From a virus, in IMG/VR virus record IMGVR_UViG_3300042924_008535, positions 1-41,406 of that record: DNA of 41,406 nucleotides. One strand, written 5' to 3'. A program made the position numbers and the translations under genes. Of this stretch, positions 15,428 through 23,557 are shown one piece after another (within the stretch, counting starts at the first letter, position 1; each line of letters starts with the position of its first letter). A model generated the notes under the pieces. The model was not told the DNA's origin. It searched no databases and saw only the letters and a list, made by a program, of their open reading frames with translations.

Positions 15428-15814
15428 ATGGAAATTAAATCTTATCCTGAAGAACCATTTAAAGACGCTTTAGATGAAATGAAAGTATACTCTGAAGTAG
15501 ATAAAGAAAGTTTTTTGTCAACTATTACATATTTTGCTGAACAGTGTTATGAGATGGCAAAGAATCAAGGATTGAAACCTATGGAAGAGTTAGAAGGATA
15601 TTTTAATTGGAGAGCAATTGAATCTGAAAAATATTTTAAAGTTTATTTTTCATATTTTCATTCAGAAGACATTTTGATTTCAGTATATGGTTATGATGAA
15701 CTCTCAAAAGAGGAATATATGGATTCTTATGGAAACAATGAAGATGATGAAGATTGTGATTGTAATAAGGAAGTGAATTTTAATGAAGAATTAGGTGAAA
15801 ATATAGAAGAATAA
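15428..15814 (+). CDS. Hypothetical acidic protein, 128 aa
   Basis: I start at the ATG at 15428, not the upstream in-frame codon at 15398, because the latter runs through AT-rich leader just after the terminator. The product is acidic with an aromatic middle (YFKVYFSYFHSEDILISVYG) and a strongly acidic C-terminus containing DDEDCDCNK. No family recognised. The next gene begins one base after its stop, so the two are coupled. Confidence 0.7.
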   Translation: MEIKSYPEEPFKDALDEMKVYSEVDKESFLSTITYFAEQCYEMAKNQGLKPMEELEGYFNWRAIESEKYFKVYFSYFHSEDILISVYGYDELSKEEYMDSYGNNEDDEDCDCNKEVNFNEELGENIEE

Positions 15815-16267
15815 ATGGAAGAGAAAATTATAGAACAATTGCTATCTATTGAATCAAATAAGATTGCTCTGATGAAAGAGTTGTCTGATTATATAGATTT
15901 AGATAAAATACCTTATAAATTTGAATTTATAAGCTGTCAGCACTTTGTAATGGATAGTACTCTAAAAATCACTCCACACACCCCTGAGACGATTTATTTG
16001 ATAGAAGGCAACAAGAACTCAAATGAATTAAAAATGCCCTCAAACGGCTTTTCTGTGACAACTATACTAAGAGGGAGAAAAGAGTTGATAAGACAATATT
16101 TTAATATCTTGGGACAGATAGGCACAGTGATATTATTTATACAACCTTATGCTATAAATAACAACCTAACAGTATTTGGAAAAGCTCCTGATGGAGGTTG
16201 GCATATAAGGGTTGCAACATTAAAAGAAAGTGATTTTAAAAGAGTAGGGATTTCCCTTGACAATTAG
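15815..16267 (+). CDS. Hypothetical protein, 150 aa
   Basis: Begins directly after the stop of the preceding gene. Contains an N-terminal helix and several strand-like stretches (VTTILRGRKELIRQYF; GTVILFIQPYAINNNLTVFG; GGWHIRVATL). Nothing in it is diagnostic. A promoter overlaps its 3' end and drives the next gene run. Confidence 0.7.
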   Translation: MEEKIIEQLLSIESNKIALMKELSDYIDLDKIPYKFEFISCQHFVMDSTLKITPHTPETIYLIEGNKNSNELKMPSNGFSVTTILRGRKELIRQYFNILGQIGTVILFIQPYAINNNLTVFGKAPDGGWHIRVATLKESDFKRVGISLDN

Positions 16268-16287
16268 GAAATTTCTTTTTACATTTG
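16257..16287 (+). promoter_or_regulatory. Bacteroidota-type promoter
   Basis: TTG (16257-16259), 20 bases, then TACATTTG (16280-16287), which fits the TTTG-N19/20-TAnnTTTG pattern. The ATG at 16303 follows 15 bases later, so the leader is very short. It probably starts the operon 16303-19131. Confidence 0.6.
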
Positions 16288-16302
16288 TAAAAAATACCGA
16301 AT

Positions 16303-16842
16303 ATGATTATAATTTCAACAGAAGTGCCTGATTTCTTTAGAAAAGTACACTCAACTTTAAAGGTAGAACCTTTTGGAGATTTTCTTTTAAGAACTGTTCC
16401 AAAAGAAATTATTTCAGGAAATGAAATATTTGTTAGCAAATTGATTGAAGATTTCAAAAAATATAACGATATTTACGTTAGAATTCCTATAAAGGGTGAT
16501 ATAATGTATCATAATGAAAAATTCTATTCTATACAGATAGACACTTTAGGAGAACCTGTTTTGATAGAAGATAAAAACTATTCTGCAATACCTGAAATAG
16601 AAATAGATTTGTTAAGAGGTTATTATTACAATAGTATAGAGAAAGTTTCACATTCTCCGCAGATTGATTTAATAAAGATTATCTCTAAAGCTTTGGGTAT
16701 TGATTCATTGATTAATTATTTAAATTACAATAACGTATTAAAACAATATGTTAAAATAATTGAAGATTTAGAAACTTCATATGAATTAGAACTTTATGAT
16801 AAATGGGTAATTCATAATTTAAACCTTATTAAAAAAGTATGA
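16303..16842 (+). CDS. Hypothetical protein, 179 aa
   Basis: First gene after the promoter at 16257-16287. A soluble mixed alpha/beta protein with a central strand pair (YVRIPIKGDIMYHNEKFYSI) and a helical C-terminal third. No family recognised. It overlaps the next gene through an ATGA junction, which couples it to the membrane-anchored protein that follows. Confidence 0.7.
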   Translation: MIIISTEVPDFFRKVHSTLKVEPFGDFLLRTVPKEIISGNEIFVSKLIEDFKKYNDIYVRIPIKGDIMYHNEKFYSIQIDTLGEPVLIEDKNYSAIPEIEIDLLRGYYYNSIEKVSHSPQIDLIKIISKALGIDSLINYLNYNNVLKQYVKIIEDLETSYELELYDKWVIHNLNLIKKV

Positions 16843-17411
16843 TAACATTTTTAGCGATATTGTTTTTTATTTTTTTTATTGCTTCATTAGCAGTAAATGG
16901 AAAGAATTTAAAAGAAAATGAAGAGTTAAAAAAGAAAGTTTCAGAATATGAAGAGAAGTTAAATGTATCAAATAAAATTGATATAAATTCTACAGGATAT
17001 TTTAAACATGTCTATTTCGATGAGCATTTAAAAATACCTGCGATACTTTTTATTCATATCAAAGTTTCAAATAAAGATATTTCAGGAGGCAATTTTAAAT
17101 TTGATTTTGATTTTGAGAGATTCAAAAGAGATAACATGCGAAGAAATACAAGAGTTGAATTCGATGTTCAAACAATTCAATATTTGAAATTAAAAGAACA
17201 TCAATGGCACAAGGTAGACACTGAAGAAATTATATGGTCTGAATTCAAAGATGAAGACTTTACCATAGAGGATTTCAAATTTGAAGAACCTGTTAAAAAA
17301 GAAGAATTCGAGTTAACTGATTTTGAAAAAAATGATATAAATAGCTTTTTGAAATTTTCAAATATTTCTGAAGATACAAAAGATTGCATCAGGAAAATTC
17401 TTAGAATATGA
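16839..17411 (+). CDS. Membrane-anchored hypothetical protein, 190 aa
   Basis: Residues 2-18 (ITFLAILFFIFFIASLA) form a single N-terminal membrane segment, followed by a short coiled coil (LKENEELKKKVSEYEEKLNV) and an acidic soluble domain with strands and a DFxxEEPVKKEEFELTDFE linker. The anchor-plus-coiled-coil plan is shared by inner-membrane spanins, but the C-terminal domain is larger than usual, so the role is open. The next gene overlaps its stop. Confidence 0.7.
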   Translation: MITFLAILFFIFFIASLAVNGKNLKENEELKKKVSEYEEKLNVSNKIDINSTGYFKHVYFDEHLKIPAILFIHIKVSNKDISGGNFKFDFDFERFKRDNMRRNTRVEFDVQTIQYLKLKEHQWHKVDTEEIIWSEFKDEDFTIEDFKFEEPVKKEEFELTDFEKNDINSFLKFSNISEDTKDCIRKILRI

Positions 17412-17938
17412 ATTATGATTTAAATGTAATGAGGAGGTATGACAATAAAAAAGAAATAAACATTTTCGAATTTTGTCAAGAAATGAAAAATAATCACGAT
17501 TCATTTGATGTGTATATTGGAACTGATTCACAATTTATTGTAGGAAAAACCTATTATACTACAGTAATAGCTTTTAGATTTGGTAATAAAGGAGTAAGGG
17601 GGATATATCGAACTTTAATTGAAACTCAAAATAAGTTGTATCTTCATGAAAAAAAGAAAAAACTTAAAAGCTCACGTATAGATAGAAAAAAAACTCATAA
17701 CAATCAAATTTATGAAAGGTTAAGAAGAGAGACCGAACTTTCATTAGAAACTGCAAATCATGTAAAAGAATTTATAAACATTAAACAAATAGATTTAGAT
17801 TATAATTCGAAAGCAGTTTGTTTAAGCAATTCAGTTGTGGCAGAATGTTTGTCTTTATGTAATAGTTATGGTTTTAAAGCTTCTATTAAAGGGCAAGAAC
17901 AAGTAGCGACACCTTTCGCAGATAAAATATGTAAATAA
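17408..17938 (+). CDS. YkuK/DUF458-like RNase H-fold protein
   Basis: 176 residues. The strand FDVYIGTDSQFIVGKTYYTT matches the start of the YkuK (DUF458) family, whose D-S-Q lies where RNase H-fold enzymes carry their first catalytic Asp. A central ETELSLETANHVKEFIN helix and IKQIDLDYN strand follow, then a C-terminal SIKGQEQVATPFADKICK, close to the family's ending. YkuK proteins are predicted nucleases or nucleic-acid binders without a proven reaction. It sits within an operon of small unknown proteins, with four-base overlap upstream and a TAATG junction downstream. Confidence 0.75.
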   Translation: MNYDLNVMRRYDNKKEINIFEFCQEMKNNHDSFDVYIGTDSQFIVGKTYYTTVIAFRFGNKGVRGIYRTLIETQNKLYLHEKKKKLKSSRIDRKKTHNNQIYERLRRETELSLETANHVKEFINIKQIDLDYNSKAVCLSNSVVAECLSLCNSYGFKASIKGQEQVATPFADKICK

Positions 17939-18180
17939 TGGAAAAATATAAAGATACCCAATTTGGAACAGTAGAAGTTCTATATACACATGTAGATAAA
18001 ATCCTTACAGAAGATAACGATGCTATAGGGCAATCAATTGAAAAATTTTGCAAACTTCCCAATGGGCATTATATTATTGCTCAGGAAAAGATTTTTGATG
18101 CAGTACCAAATCTTCCGATGCACAGTGAATATTATGTGAAAAAAGAATGGATTGAGCTGATAGTGAAAAATGGCTTATAA
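17938..18180 (+). CDS. Hypothetical protein, 80 aa
   Basis: Coupled to both neighbours by TAATG junctions. A small soluble strand-rich protein (FGTVEVLYTHVDKIL; FCKLPNGHYIIAQEKIF) that may be a single compact domain. No family recognised. Confidence 0.65.
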   Translation: MEKYKDTQFGTVEVLYTHVDKILTEDNDAIGQSIEKFCKLPNGHYIIAQEKIFDAVPNLPMHSEYYVKKEWIELIVKNGL

Positions 18181-18587
18181 TGAATCCTAAACCTATATTC
18201 AAATATCTTTATAACTCTGAAGAAATTCCTGATTGTGATTTTTCTTTAAAAGAAAAAAATATTGATGAAGAAGGTATATTACTTTTAAAAGATTTTAATA
18301 GCTTCTTAACAATATATCATAGAATTCCTCAAGAAGAAGTAGAAACTCTATTTAATGTAAAAATTTCTACTGAAATAAAATTTCTTTGTGTAAAAGCAAT
18401 AATTGATTCCACTATAGAAAATTCTTCTGATGAAAAAATTATAGAATATTTTGGTGACTTGGTTTATGATTTAATAAAGGAATTGTGTATTCAATATGAA
18501 TATCCAATTGATAGAACTGAAAAATATGCGAATTTGTATAAAGATGTTTATAAATATGACATTTCATTTTTCTTAAAAAACGAATAA
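18180..18587 (+). CDS. Hypothetical protein, 135 aa
   Basis: Soluble, predominantly helical and acidic, with no recognised motif; the C-terminal third contains FGDLVYDLIKELCIQYEYPI. It starts within the stop of the preceding gene and is four bases before the next one, so it belongs to the 16303-19131 operon. Confidence 0.65.
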   Translation: MNPKPIFKYLYNSEEIPDCDFSLKEKNIDEEGILLLKDFNSFLTIYHRIPQEEVETLFNVKISTEIKFLCVKAIIDSTIENSSDEKIIEYFGDLVYDLIKELCIQYEYPIDRTEKYANLYKDVYKYDISFFLKNE

Positions 18588-18591
18588 AATA

Positions 18592-19131
18592 ATGATTATA
18601 ATTGATTTTTTTAAAGAAGTGGACACCACTTGGGAAGAATTACAGAAAAAAGCTATATCTGCGGTTGAAGAATTCAAAAAAGGCGTAATGCATATTGAAA
18701 ATGGAGAATTAGCTCCTGAAATTCAATATGCAGACTATACTGAAGTTTTAAATCTTGGATTGAAAACTTTTATCATGGAGGTTTTGAATGATTGGAGAGG
18801 TGCTGAAGAACCTATTCTTATTTTCAAAGATATATTTTTTCAAAGATTTGATTCAGTGCAATTAGATGGATACTTAAAAAATATAAAAATTCCATATAAA
18901 TTTGACTCTTCAAAGGAATTATTTAAACTTCTGAAGGAAGCTAAAATTCCAATTGAAGTAGAAGAGTTTGAAAATATATCAGCTTTGTTTGAAGAGCATA
19001 ATACTATTGCAACTGTTATAACTTTAGATTATCAAATTGTTGAACTTGATGAAGTCATTGATACCAAATATTCAAGTGGAGGTTTTAAAGATGAAGAAGA
19101 TGATGAAAAAGGCTTAGAAGATACCTTTTAA
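18592..19131 (+). CDS. Hypothetical acidic protein, 179 aa
   Basis: Helix-rich N-terminal part (TTWEELQKKAISAVEEFKKG), a middle with repeated KIPxxx(F/E) turns (IKIPYKF and AKIPIEV), and an acidic tail (DEEDDEKGLEDTF) like those of proteins that contact single-stranded DNA-binding proteins or mimic DNA; this is only a resemblance. Last gene of the tight operon; a 41-base AT-rich gap follows. Confidence 0.65.
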   Translation: MIIIDFFKEVDTTWEELQKKAISAVEEFKKGVMHIENGELAPEIQYADYTEVLNLGLKTFIMEVLNDWRGAEEPILIFKDIFFQRFDSVQLDGYLKNIKIPYKFDSSKELFKLLKEAKIPIEVEEFENISALFEEHNTIATVITLDYQIVELDEVIDTKYSSGGFKDEEDDEKGLEDTF

Positions 19132-19172
19132 AATTTATTTAATTTTTTTAACAGATAATTAAAATTTAATAC

Positions 19173-19454
19173 ATGGAAATATCATTAGAAGACCAAGAAT
19201 TCCTCGATAGCAAAAACTATGAATTATATCATACAGGCATCGAAAATCAAAACGCATACCGATTAGATTACAATGGATTTTATTTTGAATTGGTTTGCCA
19301 TCCTAAAAACAAATGGGCTTACCATATTGAAAAAAATAATAGAATGTTATATGATAGTAGGGTAGGTATCAAAAAGTTCGATAGAGCCGAAACTGCACAC
19401 AATGTGATGACATTTAAAATATTGGATTATGCTTACAAAAAAAGAAATTGGTAG
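19173..19454 (+). CDS. Hypothetical protein, 93 aa
   Basis: Aromatic-rich small protein (YRLDYNGFYFELVCHPKNKW), likely a beta-rich single domain ending in the basic YAYKKRNW. No family recognised. It precedes the synthetase-like gene by 42 bases. Confidence 0.65.
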   Translation: MEISLEDQEFLDSKNYELYHTGIENQNAYRLDYNGFYFELVCHPKNKWAYHIEKNNRMLYDSRVGIKKFDRAETAHNVMTFKILDYAYKKRNW

Positions 19455-19496
19455 CACTTTTAAATTTTTTTAAATATTTAATTAAAATCAACAATC

Positions 19497-20351
19497 ATGA
19501 AAACAAATAGAAATTTTAACCACCCATTTTATCCTCAAATAGAGGGCAAAAAATTTACTAAAGTAACAGGACTTCTAAGGGAGTTTTTTCTTTCAAAAGG
19601 ATTTTTAGAGGTTCATCCTCAGAATCGTTTATCAATTTTAGCAGCATGTGAAAACCCACATAGTATTGCAACTTATGAGTATGAGGATTTGATATGGCCT
19701 CTCCCACAAACCAACCAAATGTCTCTTGAAGACTACCTTTTGTTCAATCCTGAAGAAAAAGGTTTCTTCTGCTTGAGCACAAGTTATCGCAATGAAAAAA
19801 CCCCTGAAATTGGAAGACATTCAAAGATTTTCCCTATGTTTGAATTTGAACTTCATGGAGGATTTGATGTGTTGCTTCAAATGGAAAAAGAATTGCTAAG
19901 ACATTTAGGTTTCACTGAAGAGTTTGTAGAAATGGATTACTTGGATGCAGCTAAAGAATTTGGATGTGAAGAAATCGATTCTAAAACAGAAGGTGAAATT
20001 GCAAAAAAATATAGCAATACTTTCTTTTTGAAATATTTCCCTGAATATACTTCACCTTTTTGGAATATGGTGAGAAATGAAAAAGGCACTGCAAATAAAA
20101 TCGATGTCTTACTTCATGGTATTGAGACAATCGGTTCTGCAGAACGTTCTTGCGATGTAGAAACTATGAAGAAAACATTTTATTCTATTGAAAATGGAAA
20201 ATATGCTGAAAAGCTTTTTGAATTGTTCAGCAAAGAAAGAGTTGAAGAAGAACTTGAAGATTTCTTCCAACATAAATTTTTCCAACGTTCAGGTGGAGGA
20301 ATCGGCTTGACGAGATTGGTAAGAGCAATGGAACTTTCGAACCTTATATAA
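19497..20351 (+). CDS. Class II Asn/Asp-tRNA-synthetase-like catalytic core
   Basis: 284 residues carrying only a class II synthetase core. Motif 1-like GFLEVHPQ (36-43), motif 2 with CLSTSYRNEK (92-101; the fRxE Arg/Glu) followed by the loop RHSKIFPMFEFELHG, a GIETIGSAERSCD stretch (like the GEIIGGSQRE of AsnRS), and motif 3 GGGIGLTRLVRAMEL near the end. The N-terminal anticodon-binding OB domain of AspRS/AsnRS is absent, as in asparagine synthetase A and archaeal AsnRS paralogues that make asparagine from aspartate. It could therefore amidate aspartate, or aminoacylate/adenylate another substrate. It precedes a cREC-like and a Ro60-like gene. Family firm, reaction open. Confidence 0.85.
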   Translation: MKTNRNFNHPFYPQIEGKKFTKVTGLLREFFLSKGFLEVHPQNRLSILAACENPHSIATYEYEDLIWPLPQTNQMSLEDYLLFNPEEKGFFCLSTSYRNEKTPEIGRHSKIFPMFEFELHGGFDVLLQMEKELLRHLGFTEEFVEMDYLDAAKEFGCEEIDSKTEGEIAKKYSNTFFLKYFPEYTSPFWNMVRNEKGTANKIDVLLHGIETIGSAERSCDVETMKKTFYSIENGKYAEKLFELFSKERVEEELEDFFQHKFFQRSGGGIGLTRLVRAMELSNLI

Positions 20352-20361
20352 AATAACAATT

Positions 20362-20568
20362 ATGCAAAAAAATACCTCTAACACTAATTTTATTTCCGAA
20401 TCAGATATATCTATCACAGATTCATATTTTGTTTCAGATGATTGTTTATTAATAGTCAACCGAAAAAATTTCAAAAAGAATTTTAACACTTTTTTAAGCA
20501 AATACAAAAAATCTCGAAATAAATTTAATAGAGGTATTTTTTTACCTTTAGATAACTTTACATACTAA
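20362..20568 (+). CDS. Hypothetical protein, 68 aa
   Basis: A Ser/Asn/Lys-rich small protein beginning 10 bases after the synthetase-like gene and ending two bases before the GTG of the receiver-like gene. The second half is basic (RKNFKKNFNTFLSKYKKSRN). No family recognised; the spacing supports a real gene in the operon. Confidence 0.55.
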   Translation: MQKNTSNTNFISESDISITDSYFVSDDCLLIVNRKNFKKNFNTFLSKYKKSRNKFNRGIFLPLDNFTY

Positions 20569-20569
20569 A

Positions 20570-20914
20570 GTGAAAATATATGTAGACGATAAAAGAAATC
20601 CTGTTGATAAAGATTGGACTATCATAAGGAGCTATCACGATTTTATTTTTATAGTAAATCAATCTTTTGAAGAAATCAAGCTTGTAAGTTTGGATTATCA
20701 TTTGAACGACCCAATTTCTCCTGAAAAAACAGGATTGGACTGTGCAAAATATTTGATAGATTATTGCAAAAACAACCATAAGCCTATTCCAAGAGTTTTG
20801 GTTCATGATAGAGCAATCACAGGAGTTCAAGAAATAATTCAGTTAGTCAATGATTATTTATTTTTCAATGAGCAAATTCCGAATTGTTCATGGCATTATT
20901 CAGAAAATTCTTAA
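20570..20914 (+). CDS. Receiver-like protein resembling cyclic-phosphate-processing cREC
   Basis: 114 residues from a GTG start. The N-terminal KIYVDDKRNPVDKDWTIIRS, middle VSLDYHLNDP, and TGLDCAKYLIDYCKNNHKPI follow the order of the cREC family, receiver-fold proteins predicted (Burroughs and Aravind) to act on cyclic phosphates at RNA ends. In typical members the middle motif is S-(F/L)-D-H-D-L and a later H-S-x-N is present; here these are SLDYHL and VHDRAITG, so predicted active-site residues are changed. It lies between a synthetase core and the DUF3846/Ro60-like pair, consistent with an RNA-related role, which remains inference. Confidence 0.65.
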   Translation: MKIYVDDKRNPVDKDWTIIRSYHDFIFIVNQSFEEIKLVSLDYHLNDPISPEKTGLDCAKYLIDYCKNNHKPIPRVLVHDRAITGVQEIIQLVNDYLFFNEQIPNCSWHYSENS

Positions 20915-20940
20915 TTTTTTCAAAAAAAGATTTCAAAAAA

Positions 20941-20972
20941 TTTGAATTTCATAAAAATTAATTATATCTTTG
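20941..20972 (+). promoter_or_regulatory. Bacteroidota-type promoter
   Basis: TTTG (20941-20944), 20 bases, TATCTTTG (20965-20972): an exact match to the Bacteroidota housekeeping pattern. The ATG of 21007 follows 34 bases later, so it drives the DUF3846-like and Ro60-like genes. Confidence 0.8.
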
Positions 20973-21006
20973 TGCCAATTACTTCACAACTTAATAATTT
21001 ATCTTA

Positions 21007-21609
21007 ATGAAAGCATTTTTGATTGATTCTTTGAATGAAAAGATTGTTCCTATCGAATTAGATGAACAGAAAGAACTATTAGAACAATATTATGAATTGA
21101 TTGGTAACAACTGTAGTATTGTTGAATCTCCATATGAATTTAATGATAAAGAAGTTCTATTAGTTGATGAAGAAGGATTATTTAATAATGCAAAAAAAGG
21201 ATTCAAATATCCTGATTGGCACTATCCTATAGTAGGAAATGGTATCATTGTCGGAGTAGATAATGAAACAGGGGATTCTATTTCAACTACTTCAGATGTT
21301 GAAGCATTTTCTAATATAATATGGTGTGGTGAAGCAGAGATAGCTAATCATATTTCAAAGACTGTAGGCTCTTTTGAAGCAGATGCGGATTTAAATATAC
21401 TTGGAAAAATGGCTAATTACGAATTGATTAAAATTAGTAATGAGTTAAAAAATTCAAAAGTACCTAAAGATTCTTTGGCAGCAATTACAATTTCAAAATA
21501 TTTTGGAATTCCTGTAGATGCAATAGAAGAATATTATTATTTAGCATTCCAATATAGCTTGTCAAGTGAACTTGCAAAGAGATTGGAAGATTGTATGAAC
21601 TCGTTTTAA
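21007..21609 (+). CDS. DUF3846-like protein
   Basis: 200 residues. The N-terminal third resembles DUF3846 proteins of phages and plasmids: MKAFLIDSLNEKIVPIELDE, a VLLVDEEGLF strand, then YPIVGNGIIVGVDNETGDS. That family has no known function. The C-terminal half is helical (ELIKISNELKNSKVPKDSLA) and ends with a segment like a small helical bundle. It is the first gene after a clear promoter and is followed by the Ro60-like gene 26 bases downstream, suggesting co-expression. Confidence 0.7.
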   Translation: MKAFLIDSLNEKIVPIELDEQKELLEQYYELIGNNCSIVESPYEFNDKEVLLVDEEGLFNNAKKGFKYPDWHYPIVGNGIIVGVDNETGDSISTTSDVEAFSNIIWCGEAEIANHISKTVGSFEADADLNILGKMANYELIKISNELKNSKVPKDSLAAITISKYFGIPVDAIEEYYYLAFQYSLSSELAKRLEDCMNSF

Positions 21610-21635
21610 TTTTAAATTCAATAAACAAATTCCTT

Positions 21636-23228
21636 ATGAACGCTTTTATCAATAGTTTGACTGTAAAAAACACAGTAACTGAAAATGGAGCATTGTCTAA
21701 TTCTTCAACAGGCTCTGTATTGTTAGACCAATTCAGCAAGGCATCTACTTATGTAAATGTAAGCAGACCACAAAGCGATGTTGATATTGATATGGTTGCA
21801 ATTTGGGATGAAAATCCTGAACTTGCTATGAGAATGTTGTTCTATTGGAGAATGATTACAAGGAAAAACAAATCTGTTTATAGTGACTTAGGAGTTCAAA
21901 GAGGACAAGGTATTCGCAAGGAAGTTTTTCAAAGACTTCTTTGGGTTGCAAAATATCATCCTGAAACCTTTTGTAATAACCTATATTTGTTAACTGAAGT
22001 AGGTTCTTGGAAAGATTTGATTACTCTTTGGGAAATGGATGCTGAAGGTGTAATAAGACTTGAAAGCATTTACGTGCTGATAGCTTTAGAAATTGCAGGT
22101 GCTGATGAAGAACTTCCTGCACACTTGTTTCATCTTGAGAATATCAAAAAATATCTTCCTACTTTGCGTAGCAAAAGCAAATTGAAAACTGAGCATTTGA
22201 AAAAAATGAGAGTTTTTGCTGATGGGTTTATGAAATTCTTCGAAATGAATGAGCGTGAGTATCGTGAATTCAAATCTTCAGGAATTTCTCATAAATTCCA
22301 AAGGGATATTTGTCAAAAGAAATTTGATGAATTGAATTTTGCAGCGATTGGTGGAAGAGTTATTAACAATCTTGTTAAGACAGGCAAGAAAGGTACTTCT
22401 TTCATGGAACGTTGGAATCTTGAGGAACGCTATATCAAATGGCTTGATTCAAAAAATACAATTAATTTTGTAGGATATCCTTATGAACTTATGAAAAAGG
22501 TTGGTACAAATATGTCTTTGATTGAATATTATACTTTGAACAAGCAATTTGAAACATTACTTTCAAATGGCAGAGCTGAAGAAGGTAGCATCAAAGGAAA
22601 TGTTTGGTGTGCTTTGGATACCTCAGCATCTATGAAATCTGAAGTAAGTAGAGGTATTACAGCTTATGATATCTGTATTTCTCTTGGAATTTACTTTTCT
22701 ACTTTGAATGAAGGTGCATTTCAGAATCAGGTTATTATGTTTGATGATGTATCAAGCTCAATGAAACTTTCAGGTTCTTTTTGTGATAAAGTAATACAGA
22801 TTAAAAAAGCTTCAACTGCTTGGGGTAGTACAAATTTTCAATCTGTAATCGATGAGATTGTAAGAATTCGTGAAAATAATCCTAATATACCTGTTTCAGA
22901 TTACCCTGAGACATTATTAGTGGTTTCAGATATGCAATTTAATCCAACTGAAACTAATACTAATACCAATTATGAAGAAGCAATGGCTAAACTTGAAGCT
23001 GTTGGACTGCCACATATCAATATTGTTTGGTGGCATGTCAATGGTAGCTCAGAAGACCAACCTTCTTTAAAAGATGATAAAGGCACTATTATTATTGGTG
23101 GATTTGATGGAGCTATCATTTCTACATTGTTGGGAGGTAAAAATACTACTAAATTAAGTGAAATAACTCCTATGGAAGCAATGATGACTTGTTTGAATCA
23201 AGAAATTTTGAAAGAAGTTAAAATTTAA
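21636..23228 (+). CDS. Ro60-like protein (DUF2828: helical repeats plus vWA domain)
   Basis: 530 residues from the ATG at 21636 (an upstream TTG/ATG extension overlaps the preceding gene and is less likely). The first ~300 residues are helical repeats (ENPELAMRMLFYWRMITRKN; YHPETFCNNLYLLTEVGSWK) of the DUF2828 kind. Residues ~322-520 are a von Willebrand A domain with the metal site WCALDTSASM, the WGSTNFQSVIDEI loop and LLVVSDMQFNPTE. Helical ring plus vWA is also the architecture of Ro60/TROVE proteins, which bind Y RNAs and misfolded RNAs. A separate RNA gene with three repeated modules begins immediately downstream, as Y RNA genes often do in bacteria. RNA binding here is inference. Confidence 0.85.
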   Translation: MNAFINSLTVKNTVTENGALSNSSTGSVLLDQFSKASTYVNVSRPQSDVDIDMVAIWDENPELAMRMLFYWRMITRKNKSVYSDLGVQRGQGIRKEVFQRLLWVAKYHPETFCNNLYLLTEVGSWKDLITLWEMDAEGVIRLESIYVLIALEIAGADEELPAHLFHLENIKKYLPTLRSKSKLKTEHLKKMRVFADGFMKFFEMNEREYREFKSSGISHKFQRDICQKKFDELNFAAIGGRVINNLVKTGKKGTSFMERWNLEERYIKWLDSKNTINFVGYPYELMKKVGTNMSLIEYYTLNKQFETLLSNGRAEEGSIKGNVWCALDTSASMKSEVSRGITAYDICISLGIYFSTLNEGAFQNQVIMFDDVSSSMKLSGSFCDKVIQIKKASTAWGSTNFQSVIDEIVRIRENNPNIPVSDYPETLLVVSDMQFNPTETNTNTNYEEAMAKLEAVGLPHINIVWWHVNGSSEDQPSLKDDKGTIIIGGFDGAIISTLLGGKNTTKLSEITPMEAMMTCLNQEILKEVKI

Positions 23229-23240
23229 TTACCAAAATAC

Positions 23241-23271
23241 TTGCATAATTGATTTTTATTTATTATCTTTG
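23241..23271 (+). promoter_or_regulatory. Promoter of the structured RNA gene
   Basis: TTG (23241-23243), 20 bases, TATCTTTG (23264-23271), the Bacteroidota pattern. No ORF follows for 340 bases; instead three structured modules and a terminator do, so this promoter makes a non-coding RNA. Confidence 0.75.
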
Positions 23272-23286
23272 TGCATAAGAAAATGA

Positions 23287-23349
23287 AAGCTTCTCACAGC
23301 AAACTTTTATAAATTCAAATCGTAACTTTGACTCTTAAAAAAGAAGCTT
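23287..23349 (+). repeat. RNA module 1
   Basis: Closing stem AAGCTTCT (23287-23294) with AGAAGCTT (23342-23349); ACAGCAA at 23296-23302; interior of about 39 bases after it; five A's before the 3' arm; GTTTTTC after it. Confidence 0.75.
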
Positions 23350-23370
23350 GTTTTTCTTTGAAAATATATA

Positions 23371-23437
23371 AGACAGCTTACAGCAAAATTTTTACTATCA
23401 AAAGAATTTGTAAATCTTTAAACCCAAAAAGCTGTCT
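23371..23437 (+). repeat. RNA module 2
   Basis: Closing stem AGACAGCTT (23371-23379) with AAGCTGTCT (23429-23437), nine pairs, entirely different from module 1 yet fully complementary; ACAGCAA at 23380-23386 directly follows the 5' arm; AACCCAAA precedes the 3' arm and GTT follows. Confidence 0.75.
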
Positions 23438-23447
23438 GTTAAATTTA

Positions 23448-23528
23448 AGACTTCTCACAGCAACTTAATTTATCAAATTATGTACAATTATCGGGAATAG
23501 TATTCCCGAATAAACCAAAAAGAAGTCT
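23448..23528 (+). repeat. RNA module 3 with internal hairpin
   Basis: Closing stem AGACTTCT (23448-23455) with AGAAGTCT (23521-23528); ACAGCAA at 23457-23463; an added internal hairpin TCGGGAAT (23491-23498) / ATTCCCGA (23502-23509) with a 3-base loop; ACCAAAA before the 3' arm and GTTTTTA after. Confidence 0.75.
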
Positions 23529-23557
23529 GTTTTTATTCCTAACTCAATTTGACCATT

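Noticed and set aside
23287-23349. tRNA-like gene in module 1 (8-bp acceptor-like stem and TTCAAATC)
   Set aside because: No D, anticodon or T stem can be drawn, and TTCAAATC is not found in the other two modules.
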